Positions 1 through 9,010 of a stretch of DNA of 35,072 nt are shown here, in pieces (the stretch's first letter is position 1; each line of letters begins with the position of its first letter). The DNA is taken from the NCBI GenBank assembly GCA_947178195.1, contig CAMWXM010000002.1, positions 1 to 35,072 of the forward strand, written 5' to 3'. Under the pieces are notes generated by a model that searched no databases, was not told the origin of the DNA, and saw only the letters and a program-made list of their open reading frames with translations. Source of the stretch: an uncultured Ruminococcus sp. (GTDB lineage: Bacteria; Bacillota; Clostridia; Oscillospirales; Ruminococcaceae). The position numbers and the translations under genes were made by a program.

Positions 1-401
1 ATCATAAAAAAGCATACCGTAGCCGGAAAATGACCGATCATGGTACATCTGTTGTCGTCAGTTCTCTCATCATTTATATCTATAAGTCCGATAAGAGTTT
101 TGTCAGAAAGAGTATTAAGATATTCTGAATACCTGCATTCCTGCAATGTCATCTGTGTAACCTCGCAGAAGACCCGAAGAAGGCTTGATAGATTTGAGGC
201 AAAGATTCTGACAATATGTTCGTTTACTGTATTGAGTCCCCTTAGATGTTCTTTTGTAAATTTTTTTGGTTTTTTAAAATCGTAATTCTTAATTATTGAT
301 TTTTCGCTCTGAACAGTATTCTGCCGAAAATCATAGCTTGAAACCGAACCCTTAGCCTTTCCTTTCGCTTTAGGCTTCGGACTGCCTTTTTTTTGCTTCA
401 T
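1..401 (-). CDS. fliM: Flagellar motor switch protein FliM, N-terminal part (truncated by window edge; absent from ORF track)
   Basis: Manual minus-strand translation from ATG 399-401: MKQKKGSPKPKAKGKAKGSVSSYDFRQNTVQSEKSIIKNYDFKKPKKFTKEHLRGLNTVNEHIVRIFASNLSSLLRVFCEVTQMTLQECRYSEYLNTL...; 'YDFKKPKKFTKEHLRGLNTVNEHIVR' matches the FliM core start; SD caGGAG upstream; follows motB. Confidence 0.85.
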   Translation of the reverse strand, partial: MKQKKGSPKPKAKGKAKGSVSSYDFRQNTVQSEKSIIKNYDFKKPKKFTKEHLRGLNTVNEHIVRIFASNLSSLLRVFCEVTQMTLQECRYSEYLNTLSDKTLIGLIDINDERTDDNRCTMIGHFPATVCFFM

Positions 402-429
402 CTTTCATTCTCCTGACCGATGGATTGTA

Positions 430-1347
430 TTATTGACCCGCTATATTCTGAATATCTCCGGCGTTTTCTTTAAAGGATGCGCCAAGAATTCTCAAAAGCT
501 CACCGCTCTTTGCCAGATCGCTGTTTTTGCTTATTATAACGATTTCAACACGGCGGTTTTTACTTCTACCCTCTTCATTTTCATTTGTAGCGATAGGATA
601 ATCCCCTGCTAGACCTATAGGATATAGCTTTGTTGATTTAATTTTATGATTTCTTTCTAAGAAGTTTGAAATTGTACTTGCACGCTCAGAGGAAAGCAAT
701 CGTGAGTCCACTATTGAGTTCGGAGCGTCGGCGGTATGACCCTTGATTATGACCATTGCAATGTCATCATCGACTTTTTTCAGACATTCTCCCAAAAAAT
801 CGATAACCTCATTGCTGCCCTTTTTAAGGGTCGATTCGTCCGGATTAAAAAGCACATCGTTAGTAAACTGTATATAAATATTTTTAGAAGCATCGCCCAT
901 TCCCGGAGATGCCAAAGCGTCCGTAGAACTGCTTTCGTCCTTCTCGTCAACAATTTCAGCGCCTGTTTTACCCTCTGTTTCGCCCAGTTGGACAATGATA
1001 CTGTCCTGCATACTATGTTTATCCACATATTGCTGTATCGCAACAAACAATTCGTCCATGTCGTTACTTATGCGTTCTTCATCGCTCATTCCGGGATTAA
1101 GCCCCGAATTTGTATTATCCAGAGGATTGTCACCCGAACTAAACATATCGGGAGTAATAACAATCTGATCTACGCTTTCAGTACCAAATCTGTTATTAAA
1201 CGCCTCAACAAGAGCTGCCCATTTGTCCTCGGCAACTGACGCCATACTATAAAGCATTACAAAGAATGTGAGAAGAAGCGTTACCAGGTCGCCATAGGTA
1301 TCCATCCAGCTTCCGCCGCCCTCTTCTTCCTGTTTTTTTCTAGCCAA
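430..1347 (-). CDS. motB: Flagellar motor protein MotB (OmpA-like C-terminus)
   Basis: N-term 'GGGSWMDTYGDLVTLLLTFFVMLYSMA' TM with conserved Asp; C-term OmpA-like 'IKGHTADAP...LSSERASTISNFL...GRSKNRRVEIVI'. Confidence 0.95.
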   Translation of the reverse strand: MARKKQEEEGGGSWMDTYGDLVTLLLTFFVMLYSMASVAEDKWAALVEAFNNRFGTESVDQIVITPDMFSSGDNPLDNTNSGLNPGMSDEERISNDMDELFVAIQQYVDKHSMQDSIIVQLGETEGKTGAEIVDEKDESSSTDALASPGMGDASKNIYIQFTNDVLFNPDESTLKKGSNEVIDFLGECLKKVDDDIAMVIIKGHTADAPNSIVDSRLLSSERASTISNFLERNHKIKSTKLYPIGLAGDYPIATNENEEGRSKNRRVEIVIISKNSDLAKSGELLRILGASFKENAGDIQNIAGQ

Positions 1348-1368
1348 ATCGGATCACACTCCTTGTCT

Positions 1369-2169
1369 TTATTGATTATTATTAGCCGCAATATTTTTAG
1401 CAGCAGATTCCGGAAGCAGACGGGTAAGCTTTTCCTGAATAAAGTTAGGGTTATCTCCGCCCTGGATCGCCTGCACACCTTCTGCAATTATCATCTTACA
1501 AAGATATTCTTCATTATGTCTTTCTTTAAGCTTTCTTGCAATAGGCTTAAAGATAACGTTTGCCATAATAGTACCATAAAATGTCGTAATAAGGGCAACA
1601 GCCATGCTTTGTGCCAGAGCCGCCTGGTCAGACAGATTAGCAAGAAGATTTATAAGACCGATAAGAGTACCAATCATACCGAATGCCGGAGCATATTCCG
1701 CTGCCTGTAAATAAAACGACTGATCCTGTCCGTGTCGTTCTTCCATATAGTCCAATTCATTATTGAGCAGAGCATTTACCTTATCAGGTTCAACCGAGTC
1801 AACAACCAAAAGAAGGGAATTTTTAAGAAATTTGTCTTCAACATTGTTAAGCTTATCTTCAAGAGCAAGAAGACCGTTGATTCTCGCTTCCTTTGCAAAG
1901 AAAACAATTTGCTCTATATAATTTTGAGGATTATATTTTTTAGGCATAAGTACTATCTTTAAATGCTTTGGTATTTTTCCGAGACTTTTTGCCGGGAACG
2001 ATATCATTAAAGCGGCGATCGTTCCGCCTATAACGATCATAACCGAAGGTATATCACCAAACTGCACTAAATTTCCCGGAATAATCGACCATGTATCACC
2101 ATCAAGCATTATTGACAGCAATATAAAGCCTGCCCCAAATATATATCCAAGCACTGACATTAAATCCAT
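1369..2169 (-). CDS. motA: Flagellar motor stator protein MotA
   Basis: MotA/TolQ/ExbB pattern 'YAPAFGMIGTLIGLINLLANL...AQSMAVALITTFYGTIMANVIFKPIARKLK'; upstream of motB. Confidence 0.95.
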   Translation of the reverse strand: MDLMSVLGYIFGAGFILLSIMLDGDTWSIIPGNLVQFGDIPSVMIVIGGTIAALMISFPAKSLGKIPKHLKIVLMPKKYNPQNYIEQIVFFAKEARINGLLALEDKLNNVEDKFLKNSLLLVVDSVEPDKVNALLNNELDYMEERHGQDQSFYLQAAEYAPAFGMIGTLIGLINLLANLSDQAALAQSMAVALITTFYGTIMANVIFKPIARKLKERHNEEYLCKMIIAEGVQAIQGGDNPNFIQEKLTRLLPESAAKNIAANNNQ

Positions 2170-2218
2170 AATTTACGTCCCTTTCTATATGGTATTTTAA
2201 TTTTTATTTATTAATTTA

Positions 2219-2401
2219 TCAAACACGGATGCCTTTTTCAAATTTATAAATCATCTGTAAAATAACCTCTATCGGCTCTTTTACCAGATATGTATCGCCG
2301 TTTGACATTTTTATAGTTGTATCGGGATTTTCCTGAATTGTCTCTATCAAATGATGATTAAGAACAAATTTTTGTTCATTAAGCTTTGTAAGAATTATCA
2401 T
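2219..2401 (-). CDS. swrD: SwrD/FlbD family flagellar protein (internal ATG preferred over the longer ORF)
   Basis: MIILTKLNEQKFVLNHHLIETIQENPDTTIKMSNGDTYLVKEPIEVILQMIYKFEKGIRV is FlbD/SwrD-like; located between flgE and motA as is usual. Confidence 0.88.
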   Translation of the reverse strand: MIILTKLNEQKFVLNHHLIETIQENPDTTIKMSNGDTYLVKEPIEVILQMIYKFEKGIRV

Positions 2402-2487
2402 ACTGCATACTGTGCAAATAAAGCACAAGCTCCTTTTACATTTATGCTGCGGGACGGACATTTTCCCGCCCCGCAGATAATTTCAAA

Positions 2488-4065
2488 TTATCTCTTCAGG
2501 TTAATAAGCTCTTCAAGCATTGTATCAGAAACTGTTATAAGTCTTGAACAAGCCTGGAAACCTCTCTGAGTTGTTATCATATCAGAAAATTCCTGAGAAA
2601 GGTCGGTATTTGAAGTTTCAAGAGTACCGCCAAGAATACTGCCCGTACCGTTACTACCTGCAATTGCAAGCTCCGGTTCGCCCGAGTTCAGTGATTCTGA
2701 GAAGTATGTATCGCCCACCTGTGTAAGACCAGCAGGGTTTGCAAATGTAGCAAGGCTTATCTGACCGAGTTCAAGAATACCGAAAGTAGCGTGAGTTCCG
2801 GTAAGAACGCCCTTATCGTTAATTGAAAGACCTGTAAGATCGGCAACTGTTTGCTCGCCGCCTTCAGTACCACCTGACAAGATAAAGTTACCATCGCCAA
2901 GACCCAGATTTGAAGATGGCTGGCTGGCTGTCATCTGAACCTGACCGCTCATACCATTAATACCATATGCATTAATAGTATTAAGGTTAGGATATGAGAT
3001 TACAATAGAGTCGCTTGAATCTGTACCGCCTCTTTTAAGCACTACCGAACCCGCCGTTGCAAGCTGACTGTCGTTTACTGTTCCTACATAATTACCGATT
3101 GTAATTGTGAGCGCATTAGCAGCTGACAATGACGCTGTAAATGTAGAAGTACCAGTACCGCTGAATTGATCTCCTACTGACTGAATTGCAAAATGCTGAG
3201 CCAGGTTGTTAGGGAGAGTAACACTACCTGAGCGAACGCCGAAATCTGCTTCAACGATTTCCGCACCGGTAAGAGTCTTATTGAATTTAGAAGGGTCACT
3301 CATAGTGATATTAAAATCACCGCCTGCATGTGCAACGCCGCCATTAGCAGCTCTGATAGCATTATTTACTTCCGTATTAAGCTGTGCGAGGCTTGAAAAT
3401 GTTTCATCAGCATTAAGCGTAACTACGATAGATGAGCTTGTAACGGTAGCAGAAGCCTTCTGTCCGATAGGGAGCTTTTTGCTTGTTGCAAAAACTATAT
3501 TAACGTTACTTGCTTCATTCTGATTTGAACCGCTAATAGTATAGCCCACATTGTTTATAGTATCAGTTACTGAGCCTGCCTTTGCGTTTTCATATGGAAG
3601 AGAGATTCTGATTCTGTTTGAAGCCGGATCTTTACCTGTAGGATTTCCGGAAACACCAAGAACAAAGTTACCGTTTACATCAACAAGATTACCTGACGGA
3701 TCAATATCGAGCATACCTGCCTTTGTATAGAAGATATTTCCGTCACCATCCATAACCTGGAGATAGCCTTCACCTGCGATAGCAACGTCAAGAGTATAGC
3801 CAGTTGTAGACATAACCGACTGTGAATGGTTTACGTCAACGCTTCCCAACTTTGCGCCGTAACCTATCTGTGTAGGATTAACACCACCGCTTGTAGGAGT
3901 CGGAGCGGAAGCAGCCGAATTTGTCTGATAATAAACATCTCTGAAGGTTGCTCTACCGTGCTTGTAACCATATGTACTTACGTTTGAAATATTGTTACCA
4001 ACTACGTCCATTTTGTTCTGATGAACCATCATACCTGCAACGCCTGAATATAAAGATCTAACCAT
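2488..4065 (-). CDS. flgE: Flagellar hook protein FlgE
   Basis: MVRSLYSGVAGMMVHQNKMDVVGNNISNVSTYGYK... N-term and ...LSQEFSDMITTQRGFQACSRLITVSDTMLEELINLKR C-term of the FlgE/F/G family; strong SD AAAGGAGG. Confidence 0.93.
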   Translation of the reverse strand: MVRSLYSGVAGMMVHQNKMDVVGNNISNVSTYGYKHGRATFRDVYYQTNSAASAPTPTSGGVNPTQIGYGAKLGSVDVNHSQSVMSTTGYTLDVAIAGEGYLQVMDGDGNIFYTKAGMLDIDPSGNLVDVNGNFVLGVSGNPTGKDPASNRIRISLPYENAKAGSVTDTINNVGYTISGSNQNEASNVNIVFATSKKLPIGQKASATVTSSSIVVTLNADETFSSLAQLNTEVNNAIRAANGGVAHAGGDFNITMSDPSKFNKTLTGAEIVEADFGVRSGSVTLPNNLAQHFAIQSVGDQFSGTGTSTFTASLSAANALTITIGNYVGTVNDSQLATAGSVVLKRGGTDSSDSIVISYPNLNTINAYGINGMSGQVQMTASQPSSNLGLGDGNFILSGGTEGGEQTVADLTGLSINDKGVLTGTHATFGILELGQISLATFANPAGLTQVGDTYFSESLNSGEPELAIAGSNGTGSILGGTLETSNTDLSQEFSDMITTQRGFQACSRLITVSDTMLEELINLKR

Positions 4066-4150
4066 TGTTAATTTCCTCCTTTAATTTTGAGGAACTGTGT
4101 CGTGTACCGTCTGTCGTTCGGGCACACTCGACCCCCTGTAAGGTCCGGTC

Positions 4151-4540
4151 TTAAATTACAACAGTTCCGTCGATGTTTGTAAACACATTTCCTGTCATTT
4201 CTTCTTTATTGACAGTTGTTATTACTGTGTTGTTCTTTACGCTTACTATAAAAGCTGCTTCGTCAAGAAGAATAAGAGTGTCGTCAAGTCCCTTCTCCTC
4301 CGCAAGTCTTACTCCTTCGTTCAGCCTTTCAAGATTATCAATTGACAAATCAATATCTCTTTCCAGCACACGGTTCATAGCGTGTCTTGAAAAGTTGACC
4401 CCAAGAGAGGTATCTATCTGTTCCTGGAGAATATCTCTGAAACTTCTGCATGAAGTTGAATCAGCAACCTCCTGCGGTGTTTTCAAAGGAATACCGGTAG
4501 TAATAGGGGCGGATATGCGTTTGATATCAATTTCGTTCAT
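4151..4540 (-). CDS. Flagellar operon protein (TIGR02530-like)
   Basis: 'NFSRHAMNRVLERDIDLSIDNLERLNEGVRLAEEKGLDDTLILLDEAAFIVSVKNNTVITTV' typical of the small protein between flgD and flgE. Confidence 0.82.
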   Translation of the reverse strand: MNEIDIKRISAPITTGIPLKTPQEVADSTSCRSFRDILQEQIDTSLGVNFSRHAMNRVLERDIDLSIDNLERLNEGVRLAEEKGLDDTLILLDEAAFIVSVKNNTVITTVNKEEMTGNVFTNIDGTVVI

Positions 4541-4577
4541 ACTAACAGACTCCTTTCCGTTAGATATTCAGTCAGAA

Positions 4578-5087
4578 TTACAATTCTTCTGCCTGAACAG
4601 TGTCATTTTTATTTGAATTATTCTTATTATCAGATACTGATGAAGCATTGATTGAAGTAACTTTGCTGTAATCGTAAGGTTTACCGTCTATGTAAATTTT
4701 ATAGTCGTTATTCTCAACAACAATTTTCTCAACCCTGCCAGTGATTGTTTTAGACTCACCGCCGATTTCATTTTTCGTAAGCGAAACTTCCTGTCCCAGC
4801 ATACCCATTACATAATTCTGCTTGGAATACTGACAAAGATCCATCATTTCCTGCATTGTAGCAAACTGTGCCATCTGCGCAAGATACTGAGTATCGTCCA
4901 CCGGATTCATAAAATCCTGATTTGTAAGCTGAGCCACCATAAGATCGAAGAAATCGGTTACAGACAAATCGCTCTTATTGCTTCCAAAAACAGCATTATA
5001 GGTTTTGCCAGTCGAAGCCGTACCGTTTAATATGTCCAGATAATTTCTGTCATAGCTACCAGACGGATTTGTTGAATTTACTGCCAT
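4578..5087 (-). CDS. flgD: Flagellar hook capping protein FlgD
   Basis: 'DFFDLMVAQLTNQDFMNPVDDTQYLAQMAQFATMQEMMDL...GMLGQEVSL' FlgD signature; start placed at MAVNSTN with upstream AAAGGA. Confidence 0.92.
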   Translation of the reverse strand: MAVNSTNPSGSYDRNYLDILNGTASTGKTYNAVFGSNKSDLSVTDFFDLMVAQLTNQDFMNPVDDTQYLAQMAQFATMQEMMDLCQYSKQNYVMGMLGQEVSLTKNEIGGESKTITGRVEKIVVENNDYKIYIDGKPYDYSKVTSINASSVSDNKNNSNKNDTVQAEEL

Positions 5088-5111
5088 AAATACCATCCTT
5101 TCTTAAAAATA

Positions 5112-7184
5112 TTAAATTGTTATATTGAGTGCCGAATCAACTGCGCTTACGCTTATCGATTCGCTCTCGTTTTCATAGGAAACATTTCCTACTGAAAGAT
5201 TACCAAGCTTTTTCCTGATTTTTCTGAACTGATTTTGCTGAGCCCCCTCGTCCTGACGCCGTTCATCATACTGAGTAAACGCCGACTGCTGAGAAGCCGT
5301 CACAGTTTCAAGAGTTTTAACGCTGTTATCTTCAATTTCAACGTTATGCTGATTAAGCGAAGACTGAAGCATCGGTAAATCACGGTTTAAAAGCTGAGCA
5401 GTTTTTGCGCTTGAAGTCACCATAGAAAGAATTGCTTTTCCGCCGTCCTCTGAGACAAGCTTTACAAGAATTTCACCAAGTCCTTCCGGTTTCAGCTTAA
5501 CTGTAAATTCGCTTCTTCCCTTCTGGAGATTTTTAGAGATCCCATCAAAAAGCTGCTTATCTGCCGAAGCGTATTTAGCCTTGTTCAATTCATATTCCGC
5601 ATAAGCTCTGTCGAAGCTTATATCAATTTTTTCTGCGGTATTGTTCATATCCTCCGCAGTCATCAAAACAATTTCCGGCTTAACCTCATCATCTTCATCT
5701 GAGATAACAGGCATTACATTTTCCCTGACGCTTTTCATTGTACGGGCAAAATCAATAGTTTTCTCATCGTTTTCAAGCATATTCTGCGGCTTTGGCAAAA
5801 CAGGCTTCTGCATTGTTTCAGCTGGCTTATAGCTTAAAATTTCCATTTCACCGCTTCTGATCATATCTTCAGGATCAAAAAGCGATCTTTCAGAAATTCT
5901 TTCCATTGCCCCCGATTCGCTGATGTTCTTAAACAGCTGACTATCGGAAATATCGGTAGCTTCCGGTATTCCTGTACCTGTACTGATAAAATCAAGAAGT
6001 CCTGCAAGCTGAAGCGGGTCAGCTTTTATAACATTTTCAGAAAAATCAAAACTGTCTTTTCTGTCCCTTTCGTCATTGTTCATGAGCTCAGGCGTTATAA
6101 TTCCGAAAATATCCGTAAGCTTCTGGGTCATAGCATTATAGGAATGCAAACCTTCATTAGCAACAGCAGTATTACCAGCCTTTGCCGGAACAACATTTTT
6201 ATCAGCATTCGATTGGTTAAAATCAATCTTGTTATAAGCGTTTGGCTTATCAGCATTTTTTCTGCTATCCTTGAGTTTACCAGACGCAATTTTAATGTCG
6301 TATAAGTTAAATTTACTTACATTAACCTGCTGTTCGTCCTTATTGTAAAAAGACTCATAAGGATTTTTAGTTGCGACCGGCTTATCCGTGGTCTGAGGTT
6401 TATCAGCATTGATCTTATCTGTGAGTTCAGGTTTTTCCTTATTCTCAACATTTGGTTTTTTCTCAGATACGGGAGTTTTTATTTCCGGTGAATCCTGCGA
6501 ATCTGGTTTTACCTTGTTCTGGGTTTCAGCATTATTTTCAGGCTTAACAATATTATTTTCGTTTTTTACCTCAAAAGTCTCCTTTTCATCAGTCGGCTTA
6601 ACAATAACCTCTTCATTTTTTACTTTGATGTCATTATTTTCAGGCTTTGAAACAGAAATATCATTTTTATCTTCAACTTCAATAACATTATTTTCATTTT
6701 TGGTATCAACAATGTCAATGTTATTTTCGTTTTTTACTTCAACAGCATTATTTTCATCTGTTATTTCAGCAACATTATCCATAGTATCATTTACATCGCT
6801 GTCTATAACATTATTTTCGCTTTCAGAATCAACGATATCAGCTTCACCTGAGGCCGCAAAAAGATTTTCCAGATCCAGGATTGGAGCCTGAATATTCGGT
6901 AAAATCGCCGAAGCATCATTTTTAACAGCGAACAAATCGGTCATATTCAAAAGATTTTTCAGATAAGACATATCCTGCGTATTCAAAAGATTCTGCAGAA
7001 TTTCCATATCCTGACCTGCAAGAATATCACCTTCATTCTGACCATTCTGCACATTTGCAATAATTACATTCATAATATCTGCAAAGGAAGCGCCTGAGCC
7101 AGTAGTCTGCCCGGCAACAGAGCCGTTTACATTCTGCATCATAGAATCGGTTCTCAATCCCTGAGTAATCTGTCCTGCATCCAT
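5112..7184 (-). CDS. fliK: Flagellar hook-length control protein FliK
   Basis: Conserved C-term 'FTVKLKPEGLGEILVKLVSEDGGKAILSMVTSSAKTAQLLNRDLPMLQSSLNQHNVEIEDNSV'; long low-complexity linker; position between fliJ and flgD; start at MDAGQITQ after AAAGGTGG. Confidence 0.9.
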   Translation of the reverse strand: MDAGQITQGLRTDSMMQNVNGSVAGQTTGSGASFADIMNVIIANVQNGQNEGDILAGQDMEILQNLLNTQDMSYLKNLLNMTDLFAVKNDASAILPNIQAPILDLENLFAASGEADIVDSESENNVIDSDVNDTMDNVAEITDENNAVEVKNENNIDIVDTKNENNVIEVEDKNDISVSKPENNDIKVKNEEVIVKPTDEKETFEVKNENNIVKPENNAETQNKVKPDSQDSPEIKTPVSEKKPNVENKEKPELTDKINADKPQTTDKPVATKNPYESFYNKDEQQVNVSKFNLYDIKIASGKLKDSRKNADKPNAYNKIDFNQSNADKNVVPAKAGNTAVANEGLHSYNAMTQKLTDIFGIITPELMNNDERDRKDSFDFSENVIKADPLQLAGLLDFISTGTGIPEATDISDSQLFKNISESGAMERISERSLFDPEDMIRSGEMEILSYKPAETMQKPVLPKPQNMLENDEKTIDFARTMKSVRENVMPVISDEDDEVKPEIVLMTAEDMNNTAEKIDISFDRAYAEYELNKAKYASADKQLFDGISKNLQKGRSEFTVKLKPEGLGEILVKLVSEDGGKAILSMVTSSAKTAQLLNRDLPMLQSSLNQHNVEIEDNSVKTLETVTASQQSAFTQYDERRQDEGAQQNQFRKIRKKLGNLSVGNVSYENESESISVSAVDSALNITI

Positions 7185-7224
7185 TTTTCTCACCACCTTT
7201 CACTGTAAAATATTATATATATAA

Positions 7225-7665
7225 TCACTCGGTCGAAAGCTTAAATGAAAGAAACTCTTCAATAGCACTTTCATTTTCCTTTATGGCGAGATGATCATAT
7301 TCTGATTTTTGTGCATCTCTGAGCTTTTCAAGCCCTGAGACGTCCTGAGAAACAGCAACAACCTTTCTTCTTTGCTTCTCAATTTTCATATCCATTATGT
7401 TGATTTCATATTTTATCTGAGTCTGTTCACGTTTAATTCCGTCCATCTGCATGCTGAAAAACATAAGCTTAGCAGCAGTCGTACCTTTTGAAACCTCTTC
7501 CACCGATTTCACACGAACATCATCCATAGTCTGAGCCAGAACCTCAAGCCGGTTCAGGTACTCATTTTTTTCACGTCTCAGACTCATTAGGGTATTTTTT
7601 TCAGATTCAAGAATCTGCTTTTTATAATCATACATCTTTTGGAGAGAAAATGCAAATTTTTTCAC
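7225..7665 (-). CDS. fliJ: Flagellar export protein FliJ
   Basis: 'KKFAFSLQKMYDYKKQILESEKNTL' coiled-coil FliJ pattern; between fliI and fliK. Confidence 0.88.
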   Translation of the reverse strand: MKKFAFSLQKMYDYKKQILESEKNTLMSLRREKNEYLNRLEVLAQTMDDVRVKSVEEVSKGTTAAKLMFFSMQMDGIKREQTQIKYEINIMDMKIEKQRRKVVAVSQDVSGLEKLRDAQKSEYDHLAIKENESAIEEFLSFKLSTE

Positions 7666-7681
7666 CTGTTAAATTCCTCCA

Positions 7682-9010
7682 TTATGCTAATATTTCACTC
7701 ATAATAGACACCGTTTGCTCAAAATCGACCTTTTCATCAACAGGCTGCTGAAGAAATTCATTAATTTTCTCCATTCTCTGTATAGCATCGTCAAGCTCAG
7801 GATTTGTACCACTTTTATATGCGCCGATAGAGATAAGATCTGCATTTTCCTGATAAAGCGACATGATTTTTCTTATTTTTGACGCACACCTTTTCTGTTC
7901 CGGAGAAGCCACCTCCGACATAAGACGGCTCAGACTCGCCGTAACGTCGATTGCAGGATAATGATTCTTCATAGCAATTTTTCTTGAAAGCATTATATGT
8001 CCGTCAATAATTCCCCTTACGGTATCTGATACCGGTTCATTTGAATCGTCACCTTCAACAAGCACTGTAAAAAGTCCTGTTATCGAGCCTTTGCGGAAAT
8101 TACCGCAGCGCTCAAGCAACTTTGGCAGTGACGCATAAATTGACGGAGTATAGCCTCTTGCAACCGGAGGCTCACCAATACTGAGACCGATCTCACGTTC
8201 AGCCATGCAGTAACGTGTAAGTGAATCCATCATAAGCAGGACGTCCTTACCCATATCTTTAAAATATTCGGCAATAGTTGTAGCTGTCAGCGCACATTTA
8301 GAGCGAAGCATAGCAGGTTGGTCAGAAGTTGCGACAACCAGCACAGACCTTGCCAGTCCCTCAGGACCCAGGTCACGATTTATAAACTCCATTACTTCCC
8401 TGCCACGCTCTCCCACAAGAGCAATAACATTCACATCTGCCTTGATATTCCTGGCTATCATACCCATAAGAGTACTTTTTCCAACACCGCTTCCCGCAAA
8501 GATTCCCATTCTCTGTCCTTTACCGATGGTCATCATTCCATCTATAGCCTTTACTCCAAGCTCGATAGGCTGAGCGATAGGTGGTCTTTCCAACGGATTA
8601 GAACGGTTTCCGTTAATGCTGTAGCGAGTTCCCTCATCAATAGGACCCTTACCGTCTATAGGATTTCCCAGGGCGTCAATGGTCCTGCCGATCAAAGATT
8701 CACTTACATTTACGGTCAGCTTTTCACGAGTATTTTCAACATAACTGCCATACCCGATACCGTCGGTATCAGAATAAGGCATAAGCAACACCTTGTTATC
8801 TCTAAAGCCTACGACCTCTGCAAGAACCTCTGCTTTGTTCTGCCCTTTTGTAAACATCTTACATACATCTCCGATATTGCATTCAATTCCGGAGGCTTCC
8901 ACTGTCATAGCGACAATCTGTTCTATTTTTCCATATATTTTATAAAAATTATTTAATCTGATATTTGTACATAAATCAGTCTGATCGAGATTAACCTTCA
9001 AAGTTATCAC
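7682..9010 (-). CDS. fliI: Flagellar protein export ATPase FliI
   Basis: Walker A 'GIFAGSGVGKSTLMGMIAR', 'GERGREVMEFI', 'DSLTRYCMAEREIGLSIGEPPVARGYTPS'; overlaps fliH by ~20 nt; start may be GTG 9010 or TTG slightly downstream. Confidence 0.97.
   Translation of the reverse strand: MITLKVNLDQTDLCTNIRLNNFYKIYGKIEQIVAMTVEASGIECNIGDVCKMFTKGQNKAEVLAEVVGFRDNKVLLMPYSDTDGIGYGSYVENTREKLTVNVSESLIGRTIDALGNPIDGKGPIDEGTRYSINGNRSNPLERPPIAQPIELGVKAIDGMMTIGKGQRMGIFAGSGVGKSTLMGMIARNIKADVNVIALVGERGREVMEFINRDLGPEGLARSVLVVATSDQPAMLRSKCALTATTIAEYFKDMGKDVLLMMDSLTRYCMAEREIGLSIGEPPVARGYTPSIYASLPKLLERCGNFRKGSITGLFTVLVEGDDSNEPVSDTVRGIIDGHIMLSRKIAMKNHYPAIDVTASLSRLMSEVASPEQKRCASKIRKIMSLYQENADLISIGAYKSGTNPELDDAIQRMEKINEFLQQPVDEKVDFEQTVSIMSEILA

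Noticed and set aside
736-1239. 167-aa plus-strand ORF opposite motB
   Set aside because: Antisense shadow of a confidently identified gene; no SD, no recognisable domain
6409-6891. 160-aa plus-strand Ser/Phe-rich ORF opposite fliK
   Set aside because: Composition is the mirror of the fliK Glu/Asn/Lys repeats; no independent coding evidence
8318-8956. 212-aa plus-strand ORF opposite fliI
   Set aside because: Antisense to highly conserved FliI; translation resembles no family
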